In this document: positions 19,494 through 28,022 of the stretch, in pieces
Layout: the number at the start of each line of letters is the position of its first letter
Numbering within the stretch: position 1 is the stretch's first letter
NCBI GenBank assembly: GCA_041395105.1
Contig: JAWLBB010000008.1
Span: forward strand, 62,001 to 126,000
Direction: 5' to 3'
From: Opitutaceae bacterium
GTDB lineage: Bacteria; Verrucomicrobiota; Verrucomicrobiia; Opitutales; Opitutaceae
Length of the DNA stretch: 64,000 bases
The notes under the pieces: generated by a model
The model's input: only the letters and a program-made list of their open reading frames with translations
The model's database searches: none
What the model was told of the DNA's origin: nothing
Position numbers and translations under genes: made by a program

Positions 19494-19629
19494 GCGTGGG
19501 CCGAATGCGGTCGTTTGGTTGATGGCGGAAGGCACCGGCCAAACGGATCCCGGATGACCTCGATTCTGCGGAATCCGGGTTTTCAGATTGCGGATTCGGG
19601 TGGGTCGGGAATTCTGAATCCGACCCCGT

Positions 19630-21237
19630 ATGCAGCTCCCCGGCATTCTCAGGCTGTTTTCACTCATGACCATCATCGTCATCGGCGTGGTCCTGCTGTG
19701 GCCGCCTGCGGACGAGGAAGGCAAGTCGAGATCGGAACGGGCGGCCAGTGGGGCGGTCCGCTACGTCCTGAAGATCGATCCCGGGGTGTCCTATATGCCC
19801 GGATCTCGACCGTTCGGAGTGGGCCAACCCCTTCTCGGCCTTGCGGAAGTGATTGATGCATTCGAGGACCGGCATCCGGATACGCGAATCGAGGTCATCC
19901 GGACTCCCAACAGCCGTGATTACCTGGTGACGCAATTGAGCAGCGGGGCGGCCCCGGACATCGTGGCGGTGAATGTCGAGGAAGTGTGGGTCGACGTGCA
20001 GAAGAACTGGTATGTGCCGCTCGATCGGTTTCTCGAGGCGCCGAATCCGTATGTGGTGGAGAAAGGAGATCCGGACCTGCCGGGTGCGCGGGAATGGTGG
20101 GACATGTTCCGATTCCAGGCCCTGAGTCGCGGCAAGGCTGGACCGGACGGGCGCAACTACTGCCTTACCCTGAGCGCGGTCGAGACCGGCCTGTTTTACA
20201 ACAAGACGTTCTTTGAGGCGCATGACCTTCAGATCCCGGCGACGTGGGAGGAATTCATGGCGCTGATGGCGGAGATCAAGGGTTTCGGGAAGATCCCGCT
20301 CCTGGTCCCGCTGGCTGCGTTGGCCGACTGGGGCACCGACCTGTTGTTTGATCAGGTTTATTACAATATCCTGCCGGGCATCGACCTGGTGAAGGATCCG
20401 ATCCGCGAGGATTATATGCAGGGGTATCTCGATGGAGATGAACTCGCTTTTCTCTTCACAAAGGGATTCTTCACCCGGCAGGATCCCCGCTATGTGGAGG
20501 TAGCCCGGATGTTGAAGAGCCTGCGCCCCTACATGCCGCAGAGCATCGCCAATGCGGATTACCGAAGGGAGTTTCAGAACCAGCAGGGGATCATGTTCTG
20601 GGCATCGAGCGCGATGACCTACCCGTTCTGGGCGGACAGAAACCTCGGTTTTGAATGGGGCGTGTTCTACCTGCCGGAAGTGACCACGAAGACGACGTCT
20701 TTTGCTTCGGGGACACCGATGTGCGTGATTGGCGGGGCGGCCCAGCAGTTCGAGGTGACCGCGACGGCGGTCAAGGATACCGACGAGACGCTTCCCTTTC
20801 CGGAGCGGATCGAGAGTTCGGAGCGACTGAAGCGAGCGATCGGATTTCTTCAGTTTCTCAGCCTGCCCGAGAATACGGATCGGGTGGTCAACGAGTATCC
20901 CTGCTTTATTCCGAACATTGTCGGGGTGAGGAGTCTTCCGGTACTCGATCCCTTTGAGAAGATCCTGGAGCGCCGCTACACGACGACGAAGTGGGTGTTT
21001 TCCTTTGATCTGCGTTTTTCCGACATTTACCAGCGGATGCTCGGCCTCTTTCTTGAGGACGGGATCGATCTCGACGGCTTTCTCCGCTGGCAGGAGGACA
21101 ATATCCGAACCGCCGGGGCGAACCTGATCCGGCGCCAGAATGTGGATGTGAACCGGCTGGAGGCGTCCTGGGAAAAGCTGGCGCCGCAGCGGGCGGGGAC
21201 GCCGGGGCTGCCCGTTGAAAGTGAGGCGGGACGATGA
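19630..21237 (+). CDS. Sugar ABC transporter extracellular binding protein
   Basis: 535-residue family 1-type solute-binding protein. The N-terminal hydrophobic segment (about 8-25) is a signal anchor or uncleaved signal without a lipobox cysteine. Binding-protein features include FEDRHPDTRIEVIRTP, VTQLSSGAAPDIVAVN, the hinge-region ETGLFYNKTFFEAH and PATWEEFMALMAEIKG. It is larger than E. coli MalE-type proteins but in the range seen for oligosaccharide binders. Its stop overlaps the downstream permease ATG (ATGA at 21234), so the three importer genes form one operon. The ligand cannot be determined; the preceding GH5-like gene suggests a plant-type oligosaccharide. Confidence 0.9.
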   Translation: MQLPGILRLFSLMTIIVIGVVLLWPPADEEGKSRSERAASGAVRYVLKIDPGVSYMPGSRPFGVGQPLLGLAEVIDAFEDRHPDTRIEVIRTPNSRDYLVTQLSSGAAPDIVAVNVEEVWVDVQKNWYVPLDRFLEAPNPYVVEKGDPDLPGAREWWDMFRFQALSRGKAGPDGRNYCLTLSAVETGLFYNKTFFEAHDLQIPATWEEFMALMAEIKGFGKIPLLVPLAALADWGTDLLFDQVYYNILPGIDLVKDPIREDYMQGYLDGDELAFLFTKGFFTRQDPRYVEVARMLKSLRPYMPQSIANADYRREFQNQQGIMFWASSAMTYPFWADRNLGFEWGVFYLPEVTTKTTSFASGTPMCVIGGAAQQFEVTATAVKDTDETLPFPERIESSERLKRAIGFLQFLSLPENTDRVVNEYPCFIPNIVGVRSLPVLDPFEKILERRYTTTKWVFSFDLRFSDIYQRMLGLFLEDGIDLDGFLRWQEDNIRTAGANLIRRQNVDVNRLEASWEKLAPQRAGTPGLPVESEAGR

Positions 21238-22132
21238 GGCACCGATACGGGTTTGTCCTGGGGTGCTACGGGATCATTCTGCCGGGGCTGGCCCTGTTGC
21301 TGACCTTTGTTTACCTGCCGGTGGTCTGGGCCTTTTCGAAGTCGCTCTACGAGTTCGAAGTCGGCTGGGTTTCCACCTTTGTCGGGCTGCACAACTACCG
21401 CGAATTTCTGACTGCCGATCCGACCATGGTGCCCTCGATGCTGCACATGGTGGCGTTGACCTTCTTCGCGGTCTGTGTGCGTCTGAGCATCCCGCTGCTG
21501 GTGGCCAAGCTCATCCATACGTTGCCGCTTGAACGGACCCGCTACATTTATCGGATCATCTTCCTGATCCCGATCGTGGTGCCGGGTGTGGCGGTGCAGT
21601 TGATCTGGCTCGACATGATTTACTCGGACTACGGCCTGCTCAATGAAACGTTTCGCCTTTCGGCCTGGAGACCCTGACCCGCGGCTGGCTGAACGATCCG
21701 GGCACGGCCCTGGTCGCCATCATGTTCATCGGATTTCCCTTCGTGAGCGGCTTCGATGTCCTCATCTACTATGCCGGCCTTTCGTCCATACCGGAGGAAG
21801 TGGTCGAGGCGGCATCGATGGAAGGGTGTGTGGGGCTGCGGCGGTTCCTCCTGATCGATCTGCCCCTGGTCATGAGCCAGCTCAAGCTGATTCTGATCCT
21901 GACGGTGATCGCGGGCGTGCAGGGCTTCGAGGGTCTCTTCGTCCTGACCCGCGGCGGACCCGGCTTCGAGACGATGGTACCCGGACTCTGGATGTACTTC
22001 AACGCCTTCAGTTTCCAGCGGATGGGGTATGCCTGCGCGATCGGGGTATTGTTGTTCCTGATGATATTCGGCCTGACCGTGGTCAACCTGCGGTATTTCC
22101 GGTCGGCCGAGGAAATGAAGGGAGGTGCGTGA
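21234..22132 (+). pseudogene. MalF/UgpA-type sugar ABC permease interrupted by a frameshift
   Basis: Inner-membrane permease in two frames. Part 1 (21234-21677) encodes the N-terminal helices through IYSDYGLLNET, then runs out of frame to a stop. Part 2 (about 21659-22132) resumes with FGLETLTRGWLNDPG and carries the EAA loop EEVVEAASMEGCVGLRRF before LIDLPLV. Restoring one T in the CCTTTCGG tract at 21656-21663 gives a continuous 299-residue protein (ETFRLFGLETL...), the normal MalF-type length. The rest is well conserved, so this is a recent mutation, a sequencing error at a homopolymer, or (least likely) recoding. The stop of part 2 overlaps the next ATG by 1 bp. Confidence 0.8.
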
Positions 22133-23082
22133 TGCGGCGCAACCGACTGCAGGTCTGTGCGACGCACGCCGTCCTGATCGTCCTGGCGGCGTTGACCCTG
22201 CTGCCCTTTGCCTTCGCGGTGAACAACATCTTCCGGACCAATTCGGAGTTCTACCGTCATTTTTTCTCGGTGCCTGAGGCCCTGACGGGTGTGATTGATG
22301 CGACTGCGCGGATGGTGGCGGGCCATGAAGAGCCGATCCTGGTGCATGATGAATTGGGGGAACCCCTGACGGTTTCTCCGCGGGAGGCCGTCACCCATTT
22401 CGTGGCGATGGGAAAGAAGGGACCCACCCTGGCCTGGACGGTTCTGCGTCCCTATATGCTCAACTCCTTCATGGTGTCGGCGCTGACCGCTCTGGGGGTC
22501 TGCTGCCTGGGTTCATCCACCGCCTATATCCTGGCGAGGTACCGGTTCCTGGGGTCGAAGGCGGTCTTCATGCTTTTCCTCGCGACGATGATGGTCCCGG
22601 GGGTGCTGACGCTTGTTCCCAGCTTCCTGCTGGTCAAACAGCTGGGGCTCTTGAATACCTATTGGGCCATGATCCTGCCGTACATGGCGGGTGGTCAGGT
22701 CTTTGCGGTCTTCATCTTCAAGAGTTTCTTTGAGGGTCTGCCGGAGGATCTGTTTGAGAGTGCGCGAATGGATGGGGCCGGCCACCTGGCGATCTACTTC
22801 AACATCGTGCTTCCGCTGGCCAAACCGGCTTTTTCAATCGTGATCATCATGAACGTGCTGGGAACCTGGAACAATTTCCTCTGGCCCTTCATCACCAACA
22901 CCGATGGAAGCCACCATGTGGTCGCGTCGGGGCTTTACGTGATGGCGAAGTCTTCGGATGGGCAGAATTTCAGCACGCTTTTTGCGGCCTACGCGATGAG
23001 CAGCATCCCGCTCCTGGTCATGTTTGTCTACGCCACGAAACCCTTTATCCGCGGCATCACATCGGGCGCGTTGAAGGCGTGA
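22132..23082 (+). CDS. MalG/UgpE-type sugar ABC transporter permease
   Basis: 316-residue inner-membrane permease. The first helix is near 10-30, and a periplasmic insertion of about 70 residues (about 45-110, with AGHEEPILVHDELGEPL) precedes helix 2. The EAA cytoplasmic loop is clear as EDLFESARMDGAGHLAIYF before NIVLPLAKP. GTWNNFLWP and the C-terminal KPFIRGITSGALKA are typical of MalG. GGAGGTG lies just upstream, and the ATG overlaps the upstream stop as TGATG. It should pair with the frameshifted MalF-type protein. No ATPase gene follows, so a shared MsmX/UgpC-type ATPase elsewhere would be needed. Confidence 0.93.
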   Translation: MRRNRLQVCATHAVLIVLAALTLLPFAFAVNNIFRTNSEFYRHFFSVPEALTGVIDATARMVAGHEEPILVHDELGEPLTVSPREAVTHFVAMGKKGPTLAWTVLRPYMLNSFMVSALTALGVCCLGSSTAYILARYRFLGSKAVFMLFLATMMVPGVLTLVPSFLLVKQLGLLNTYWAMILPYMAGGQVFAVFIFKSFFEGLPEDLFESARMDGAGHLAIYFNIVLPLAKPAFSIVIIMNVLGTWNNFLWPFITNTDGSHHVVASGLYVMAKSSDGQNFSTLFAAYAMSSIPLLVMFVYATKPFIRGITSGALKA

Positions 23083-23154
23083 GCGGCCGACTGGATTGCC
23101 CGACGGGGATCATTGGGGGTCGAGTCCGAACTTGAGCCGGAATGTGCGAAGTCT

Positions 23155-23460
23155 TCAGCGGCGCATGGGCCGGGGTGAGGGCATAGCCGGACGCGTCGAC
23201 GGCATCGGCTGTATGGTTGGGGGGCGGGCTATGGGTCTATCCGGCCGAGGTGGTATATTTGCTGGTGGCCGGTAGACCGGAGGCGGGTAGGGACGGCCGT
23301 AGTAGCCGCCGCCATACCAGGGGTTGCCGTAGGCGCCCCCGTAATAGCCGGAGGAAATATAGGTGGATGAACTGCCGGAGCCGGACGATTCGCAGCCGAG
23401 GTTGCCAAAGAGAAGAGGGCTCAGGCAGGCAGTGGCCAGGAGAAGCTTGCGGGTGTTCAT
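23155..23460 (-). CDS. Small Gly/Tyr- and Pro-rich lipoprotein
   Basis: 101-residue protein with a lipoprotein signal: MNTRKLLLATACLSPLLF then the lipobox NLGC, with lipidated C23. The mature chain is serine-rich at once, then Gly/Tyr-rich (YYGGAYGNPWYGGGYYG), then strongly proline/arginine-rich to the end. This looks disordered, like cell-envelope tether or matrix proteins. Function unknown. The ATG overlaps the stop of the VOC protein gene (ATGA), so the two are translationally coupled and probably function in the same compartment. Confidence 0.75.
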   Translation of the reverse strand: MNTRKLLLATACLSPLLFGNLGCESSGSGSSSTYISSGYYGGAYGNPWYGGGYYGRPYPPPVYRPPANIPPRPDRPIARPPTIQPMPSTRPAMPSPRPMRR

Positions 23461-24353
23461 GGCTGATCCTCGGTTTCCGGTTCGTATTCCATCAGGACAA
23501 TGGCGGCTCCAGCTGGATCCTCAATCACGGCGACACGACCTTGTTGCACCTCGGGATTGGGCTTGAAGTAGACGGTTCCGCCAAGCGCGACAGCCCGGGA
23601 AACGGCGGCCTCGACGTCCTTGACCCGGACGAATCCAAGCCAATTGGGGCGGGCCTCCGGCATCGATTCGGGGATGGTGCCGAGGCTGGCCCTCAGAATC
23701 CCGTTGTTCGACCAGAGGTGATCGTAGATCTCGTCCTTCTCAGGATCATAATCGGTTGTGACAAATCCGAGGATTTCCCGGTAAAAACCGATCGAAGCGT
23801 CGGAATCCCGAACCCAGAGCTGCGCCCAGATCAGGTCGCCGTAGTCGCCGAGAAAATCGTCGGGATCGCCTTGGGAGGTCTGCATGAGTCCAAGGAGGGC
23901 TCCCTGGTTGTCACGGATGATGGCCTGACTCCCGCGCTTGGGGAAGTCCCTGGCCGGCACTTCCACCTGCCCGTCGAGTCCCGGAAGCTTCCCGAGGGTG
24001 TCATCAAGTCCACTCACGGAGAAGTAAGGGATCCAGATACCCTTGGTGGTTTCGCCCTTACCGGCCGGGCGGTAGATCACGCCGGCAACGGGCCTGCCAT
24101 TGTTGCGGAATAGGGTATAGGCGTCTTTCTTTTTGCCGAGAGTCTCGGCGGTCCAGTCGAAGAGGCCGGTATAAAACCGGGTGCAGGCGCTGACGTCTTC
24201 TGTAAAGAGGTCAGCCCAGATGAGTTGACCGGGGTGGTGGTCATTGGTGGGTGGATCCTGGAATGCGGGCAATTCGGGGAAGCCTGCCGCTGGCAGGGAT
24301 CCCAGAATTCCGACAAAGCAGATAACACTGACTTTGGGTAGGCGTGTAATCAT
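23457..24353 (-). CDS. Exported two-domain VOC (glyoxalase-like) protein
   Basis: 298-residue protein with an N-terminal signal peptide (KVSVICFVGILGSLPAAG) and two vicinal-oxygen-chelate modules. Module 1 starts PGQLIWADLFTEDVSACTRFYTGLFDW; module 2 starts DLIWAQLWVRDSDASIGFYREILGF and ends AAIVLMEYEPE. Paired beta-alpha-beta-beta-beta units are the normal VOC design. Metal-binding residues and substrate cannot be fixed. Export is unusual for this family, which is mostly cytoplasmic. It is followed by a 4-bp overlap with the small lipoprotein and is divergent from the SDR operon at 24532. Confidence 0.85.
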   Translation of the reverse strand: MITRLPKVSVICFVGILGSLPAAGFPELPAFQDPPTNDHHPGQLIWADLFTEDVSACTRFYTGLFDWTAETLGKKKDAYTLFRNNGRPVAGVIYRPAGKGETTKGIWIPYFSVSGLDDTLGKLPGLDGQVEVPARDFPKRGSQAIIRDNQGALLGLMQTSQGDPDDFLGDYGDLIWAQLWVRDSDASIGFYREILGFVTTDYDPEKDEIYDHLWSNNGILRASLGTIPESMPEARPNWLGFVRVKDVEAAVSRAVALGGTVYFKPNPEVQQGRVAVIEDPAGAAIVLMEYEPETEDQP

Positions 24354-24531
24354 GTGACGAACGGTTTTAGCGGAATGCGGTCGAAGTTGGGAAGCGAATA
24401 AGTGAAGACCGATTGGAAAGCGGCTCGGCCTGAGGTCGCGGAGTTCTGACGGCGGGAAAAGTTGATCGAATGGGAAGGGATCCTGCGAATCCTTGCCAAG
24501 TGGGTCGATGGTCGCTACTCACAGTGCCCTA

Positions 24532-25308
24532 ATGGCGGAATCGAACGGGCGATTGGCGGGGAAGGTTGCGGTGGTCGTCGGATCGACCAGTGGGATTGGC
24601 GCGGCGATCGCCCGACGGTTTGCGGCGGAGGGGGCCTCGGTCGTGCTGAGTGGCCGGCGGTCTGAGCAGGGAGAAGCGGTGGTCCGGGAGATCGTGGAGA
24701 AGGGCGGCCGGGCGGTTTTTCAGCGAACCGATGTGAAACAGCCGGAGGATTGTGCGGCGCTGGTGAAGCGTGCGAAGGAGGCCTATGGCGGTCTTGATTC
24801 GCTGGTCTACAACACGGGAATCTTCAACCGGGCCACTTTCGATGAAATCACGCCTGAGTTCTGGGACGGGATGCAGGCGGTCAATGTCCGTGGTGCGTTT
24901 CTGGTTTCCCAGGCGGCTGCGCCGCTCATGCGGCAGCGCGGTGGCGGAAGCATCACGATGATGGGTTCCATTCACGCATTTGTGAGCAGCGAAAAGCTGA
25001 TTCCCTATGGGGTGAGCAAGGGGGCACTCCTCGCCCTGACCCGGGAGTTGTCGGGTTACCTCAAACGGGATCGGATCCGCGTGAACTGGATCACGGTGGG
25101 GTGGGTCCTGACGGATAAGGAAAAGGAGACCCAGATGGCGGAACACGGGGATCTGAAGCGGGTGATGGAATTCGGAGCCAGGGCTCCCTGGGGGCTGAAT
25201 ACGGAGGAGGAGATGGCCTCGGGATGCGTCTACCTGGCCAGTGACGAGGCCATGCGGGTCACCGGCACGAATCTGAATATCTCGGGCGGCATCCACCTTT
25301 CCCTGTGA
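24532..25308 (+). CDS. Short-chain dehydrogenase/reductase (first of three)
   Basis: 258-residue SDR. The NAD(P)-binding motif GSTSGIG is at 17-23, the catalytic Ser is in MMGSIH (S146), and Tyr/Lys are in YGVSK (Y159, K163). The usual NNAG is altered to YNTG. The C-terminus NISGGIHLSL replaces the common VDGG. ATG 24532 places LAGKVAVVVG at the normal distance; two upstream in-frame codons are possible starts. It probably oxidises a sugar or sugar acid. It opens an operon with a GTGA overlap into the TIM-barrel isomerase. Confidence 0.88.
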   Translation: MAESNGRLAGKVAVVVGSTSGIGAAIARRFAAEGASVVLSGRRSEQGEAVVREIVEKGGRAVFQRTDVKQPEDCAALVKRAKEAYGGLDSLVYNTGIFNRATFDEITPEFWDGMQAVNVRGAFLVSQAAAPLMRQRGGGSITMMGSIHAFVSSEKLIPYGVSKGALLALTRELSGYLKRDRIRVNWITVGWVLTDKEKETQMAEHGDLKRVMEFGARAPWGLNTEEEMASGCVYLASDEAMRVTGTNLNISGGIHLSL

Positions 25309-26345
25309 GCGTTTTCGGAGAGAGCCGGAAGAACGCGGGCGGCAGGCGGGGTGCCGGTCTCTGCCTCTACGGAATGACCTACAGCATCGGGTTCCAGGGA
25401 GCGGGAACGGCGCGGGCCAATTCCGATCCCATGACGCCGGAGGGATTTGTCGACCTGGCGCGGGAGCTGCGATTGGGCTTTGTCGAAGTTGAGCCTCGGT
25501 TCATCTCTTCGGACGATCTGGAGGCGGACTACGCGGCTTTCGGGAACCTGGCCGAGGAGTCAGGCCTGGGCGTGGTTTGTTCGACGTCGGTGGTCACGGA
25601 TCGCGGGCAGCTGGAGGCGGACCTGGGGCGTGCATCGGCGATGGGCGCGAAGACGATGCGTGTCCTGATCAGTCGGATACTGGAGGGCGACCGGGCGGCG
25701 ATCGGCGGGCGAGCGGCCTGGCAGGACCGGCTCGAGGCATTTGGCGATGTCGTGATGAGCGCACTGCGGTTGGCTGAAGAATTGGGGCTGACCCTGGCGG
25801 TGGAGAATCATCAGGATGCGGATTCCGACGACCTGGCTGCGCTCTGTGAACGAATCGGGAGCAATCGATTCGGTATTGCCCTGGACACGGCCAACCCACT
25901 CGCGGTGGCCGAGGAGCCCCTGGTCTTTGCCCGCCGGGTTCTGCCGTGGATCAAGCATGTCCATCTGAAGGACTACCGGGTTTTCCCGAGTGAATCCGGA
26001 TACCGCTTGATCCGGTGCGCCCTGGGAGAGGGCGTCATTGATTTCCCGAGCCTGCTCGGACTCTTTCGGGATCGTCCGGAGGTGACCCTGAGCATCGAGA
26101 TGGCAGCCCTGCAGGCCCGTCACATCCGGATCCATGAAGAGGGGTATTGGGATGGATTCCGTCCGAGGACGGCGCGGAGCCTGGCCCCTGTGCTTCGGCT
26201 GGTGGCCGGTCACGCCGAGTCGGGCGATTGGCGCACCCCCTGGGAGCTTGAACAGGATGATCGGTTGGCGGATTGGGAGATGGACCAGGTCCGGCGCAGC
26301 GCCGACTATATTGCCTCGGTTTTGACGGGTGGCCCTGGTCATTGA
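25305..26345 (+). CDS. Sugar phosphate isomerase/epimerase (xylose isomerase-like TIM barrel)
   Basis: 346-residue AP-endonuclease-2/xylose-isomerase-like barrel. Signatures include LAVENHQDADSDD (metal-ligand Glu region), FGIALDTANPL, HVHLKDYRVF and the C-terminal SIEMAAL. These correspond to the metal-binding Glu/Asp/His/Glu set of IolE/DTE-type isomerases. The GTG start at 25305 overlaps the upstream SDR stop. Members interconvert keto-sugars or inosose intermediates; with three SDRs in the same operon, an oxidised-sugar pathway is likely, but the substrate is inference. Confidence 0.88.
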   Translation: MSVFGESRKNAGGRRGAGLCLYGMTYSIGFQGAGTARANSDPMTPEGFVDLARELRLGFVEVEPRFISSDDLEADYAAFGNLAEESGLGVVCSTSVVTDRGQLEADLGRASAMGAKTMRVLISRILEGDRAAIGGRAAWQDRLEAFGDVVMSALRLAEELGLTLAVENHQDADSDDLAALCERIGSNRFGIALDTANPLAVAEEPLVFARRVLPWIKHVHLKDYRVFPSESGYRLIRCALGEGVIDFPSLLGLFRDRPEVTLSIEMAALQARHIRIHEEGYWDGFRPRTARSLAPVLRLVAGHAESGDWRTPWELEQDDRLADWEMDQVRRSADYIASVLTGGPGH

Positions 26346-26351
26346 AGCTTT

Positions 26352-27152
26352 ATGAAGAACGAAGATACCAAGTCAGGAGATGTGAATGTGATTGATCTTT
26401 TCCGGTTGAACGGAAAGACGGCCTACGTGGTCGGTGGTTCCCAGGGATTGGGTGCCTCGATGGCGCTGGGCTTGGCCCAGGCGGGTGCCCGGGTGGCCAT
26501 CGGATCGAGAAATGAAGAGACGTGTGCACGGGTGGCCCGGGAGATCGGCGCGGCAACCGGGGGGGCGTGTCTTTCGATCCCGATCGATGTTTCGAGTGAG
26601 TCGAGCGTGCAGAGCGCATTCGCGCGGGTGGCTGACGAGCTCGGGGGGCTCGATATCCTGATCAACAGCGCGGGAATCAACATCCGGGCGCCGATCGACG
26701 ACTGTTCACTCGAGACGTTTGAATCGGTGACCGATACCAATCTCAAGGGGACCTGGCTCTGTTGTCGCGAGGCGGCGAGGATGATGAAGCCCCGGCGCTC
26801 CGGCTCGATCATCAATCTCGGTTCGGCTCTCAGTTCGGTCGCCCTGCCGGAACGAACGCCCTATTGTTCGTCGAAGTTCGGGGTGATCGGCTTGACCCAG
26901 GCCCTTGCGCTCGAGCTGGCGCCGCACAATGTCCGCTGCAATGCGATCTGTCCCGGAGCCTTCCTGACCGAGATCAACAAGCCGTTGCTCAAGGAACCGG
27001 AGAAGGTGAAAATGCTGGTCGGCCTGATGGCGTTGAATCGCTGGGGAGAACTTCATGAAATCCGTGGGGCCGCGCTCTTTCTCGCCAGTGATGCTTCAAC
27101 CTTCGTGACCGGATCCTCGCTCTACGTGGACGCAGGCTGGACGGCAAAATGA
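26352..27152 (+). CDS. SDR-family oxidoreductase (second of three)
   Basis: 266-residue SDR, close to gluconate 5-dehydrogenase/3-ketoacyl reductase-like types. The nucleotide motif is GGSQGLG (28-34), NSAG at 105-108, catalytic Ser in NLGSALSS (S158), and Tyr/Lys in YCSSK (Y171, K175). The C-terminal FVTGSSLYVDAGWT is canonical. An N-terminal extension of about 15 residues precedes the fold. ATG 26352 lies 6 bp after the isomerase stop, and its own stop overlaps the next gene (ATGA). Probable role: reversible oxidation of a sugar acid or polyol. Confidence 0.9.
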   Translation: MKNEDTKSGDVNVIDLFRLNGKTAYVVGGSQGLGASMALGLAQAGARVAIGSRNEETCARVAREIGAATGGACLSIPIDVSSESSVQSAFARVADELGGLDILINSAGINIRAPIDDCSLETFESVTDTNLKGTWLCCREAARMMKPRRSGSIINLGSALSSVALPERTPYCSSKFGVIGLTQALALELAPHNVRCNAICPGAFLTEINKPLLKEPEKVKMLVGLMALNRWGELHEIRGAALFLASDASTFVTGSSLYVDAGWTAK

Positions 27153-27949
27153 ACGCACTTGATCAGAAGCTTGCCGGCAAGACGGCGATCGTGACCGGGG
27201 CGGGTCGGGGACTGGGGCGGGCTTACGCGGTCCGGCTGGCCCGGCTGGGCGCCAACGTGGCGGTGGTGGATCTGAACCTGAACTCGGCCGAGGAATTTGG
27301 TGAGATCGTTCCGGATGGCGGGGTGGCCGCGGAGTGCGCCTCATTCGGCGTTCGGGCCATCGGGATCCAGGCGGATATGACCAGGCGCGATGCGGTCGAC
27401 GCGATGGTCAGTCGGGTGAATGACGAACTGGGTTCGGTCGATATCCTGGTCAACAACGCGGGAGGCATGTTGCGGCCGGCCGAGGTGAGCTCGGCCATGG
27501 ATTCGTCGGAGGAGGATTTCCGCTTCATCATGGACGTGAATCTGATGAGCACGGTATTCTGCTGCCAGGCCGCGGGACGCCTGATGAAGGCGCAGGGAGG
27601 CGGACGGATCGTCAACGTCGCATCGGTGGCCGCGGTCAAGGCCGGTCTCCGTTTGGTCAGTTACGGGACGGCCAAGGCGGCGATCATCCGCTATACCCGG
27701 TCGCTGGCCCGGGAGCTGGGTCCGCATGGCATCAACGTCAACTGCATCGCGCCGGCCATCATCGCCTCGAGTCGGGCCATGGCCGAGTATCCGGAAAGGC
27801 GGGCGATGGCGGCGGACATCCCGCTGCGCCGTCTGGGTGAGCTGGAGGATTGCGCCAAGGTGATCGAGTTTCTCTGCACCGATCTCTCGGATTATGTGAC
27901 CGGCCAATGCATCGCGATCTGCGGCGGTCTGTATGCGGGTGCGGTTTAG
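27149..27949 (+). CDS. SDR-family oxidoreductase (third of three)
   Basis: 266-residue classical SDR: GAGRGLG (17-23), VNNAGG (102-106), catalytic Ser in VASVAAV (S159), and Tyr/Lys in YGTAK (Y172, K176). The VVDLN sequence after the second strand favours NAD over NADP because of the acidic Asp. It ends YVTGQCIAICGGLYAGAV. Translationally coupled to the preceding SDR by ATGA. Having three different SDRs in one operon suggests successive or stereochemically distinct oxidation steps on one sugar. Confidence 0.9.
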   Translation: MNALDQKLAGKTAIVTGAGRGLGRAYAVRLARLGANVAVVDLNLNSAEEFGEIVPDGGVAAECASFGVRAIGIQADMTRRDAVDAMVSRVNDELGSVDILVNNAGGMLRPAEVSSAMDSSEEDFRFIMDVNLMSTVFCCQAAGRLMKAQGGGRIVNVASVAAVKAGLRLVSYGTAKAAIIRYTRSLARELGPHGINVNCIAPAIIASSRAMAEYPERRAMAADIPLRRLGELEDCAKVIEFLCTDLSDYVTGQCIAICGGLYAGAV

Positions 27950-28022
27950 GAGAAACGGGGATCGAACGCGTTGAGCGCGTTCGGGCTGGCGGTTGGATCG
28001 GATTGATTGTCGGATCGGATCC

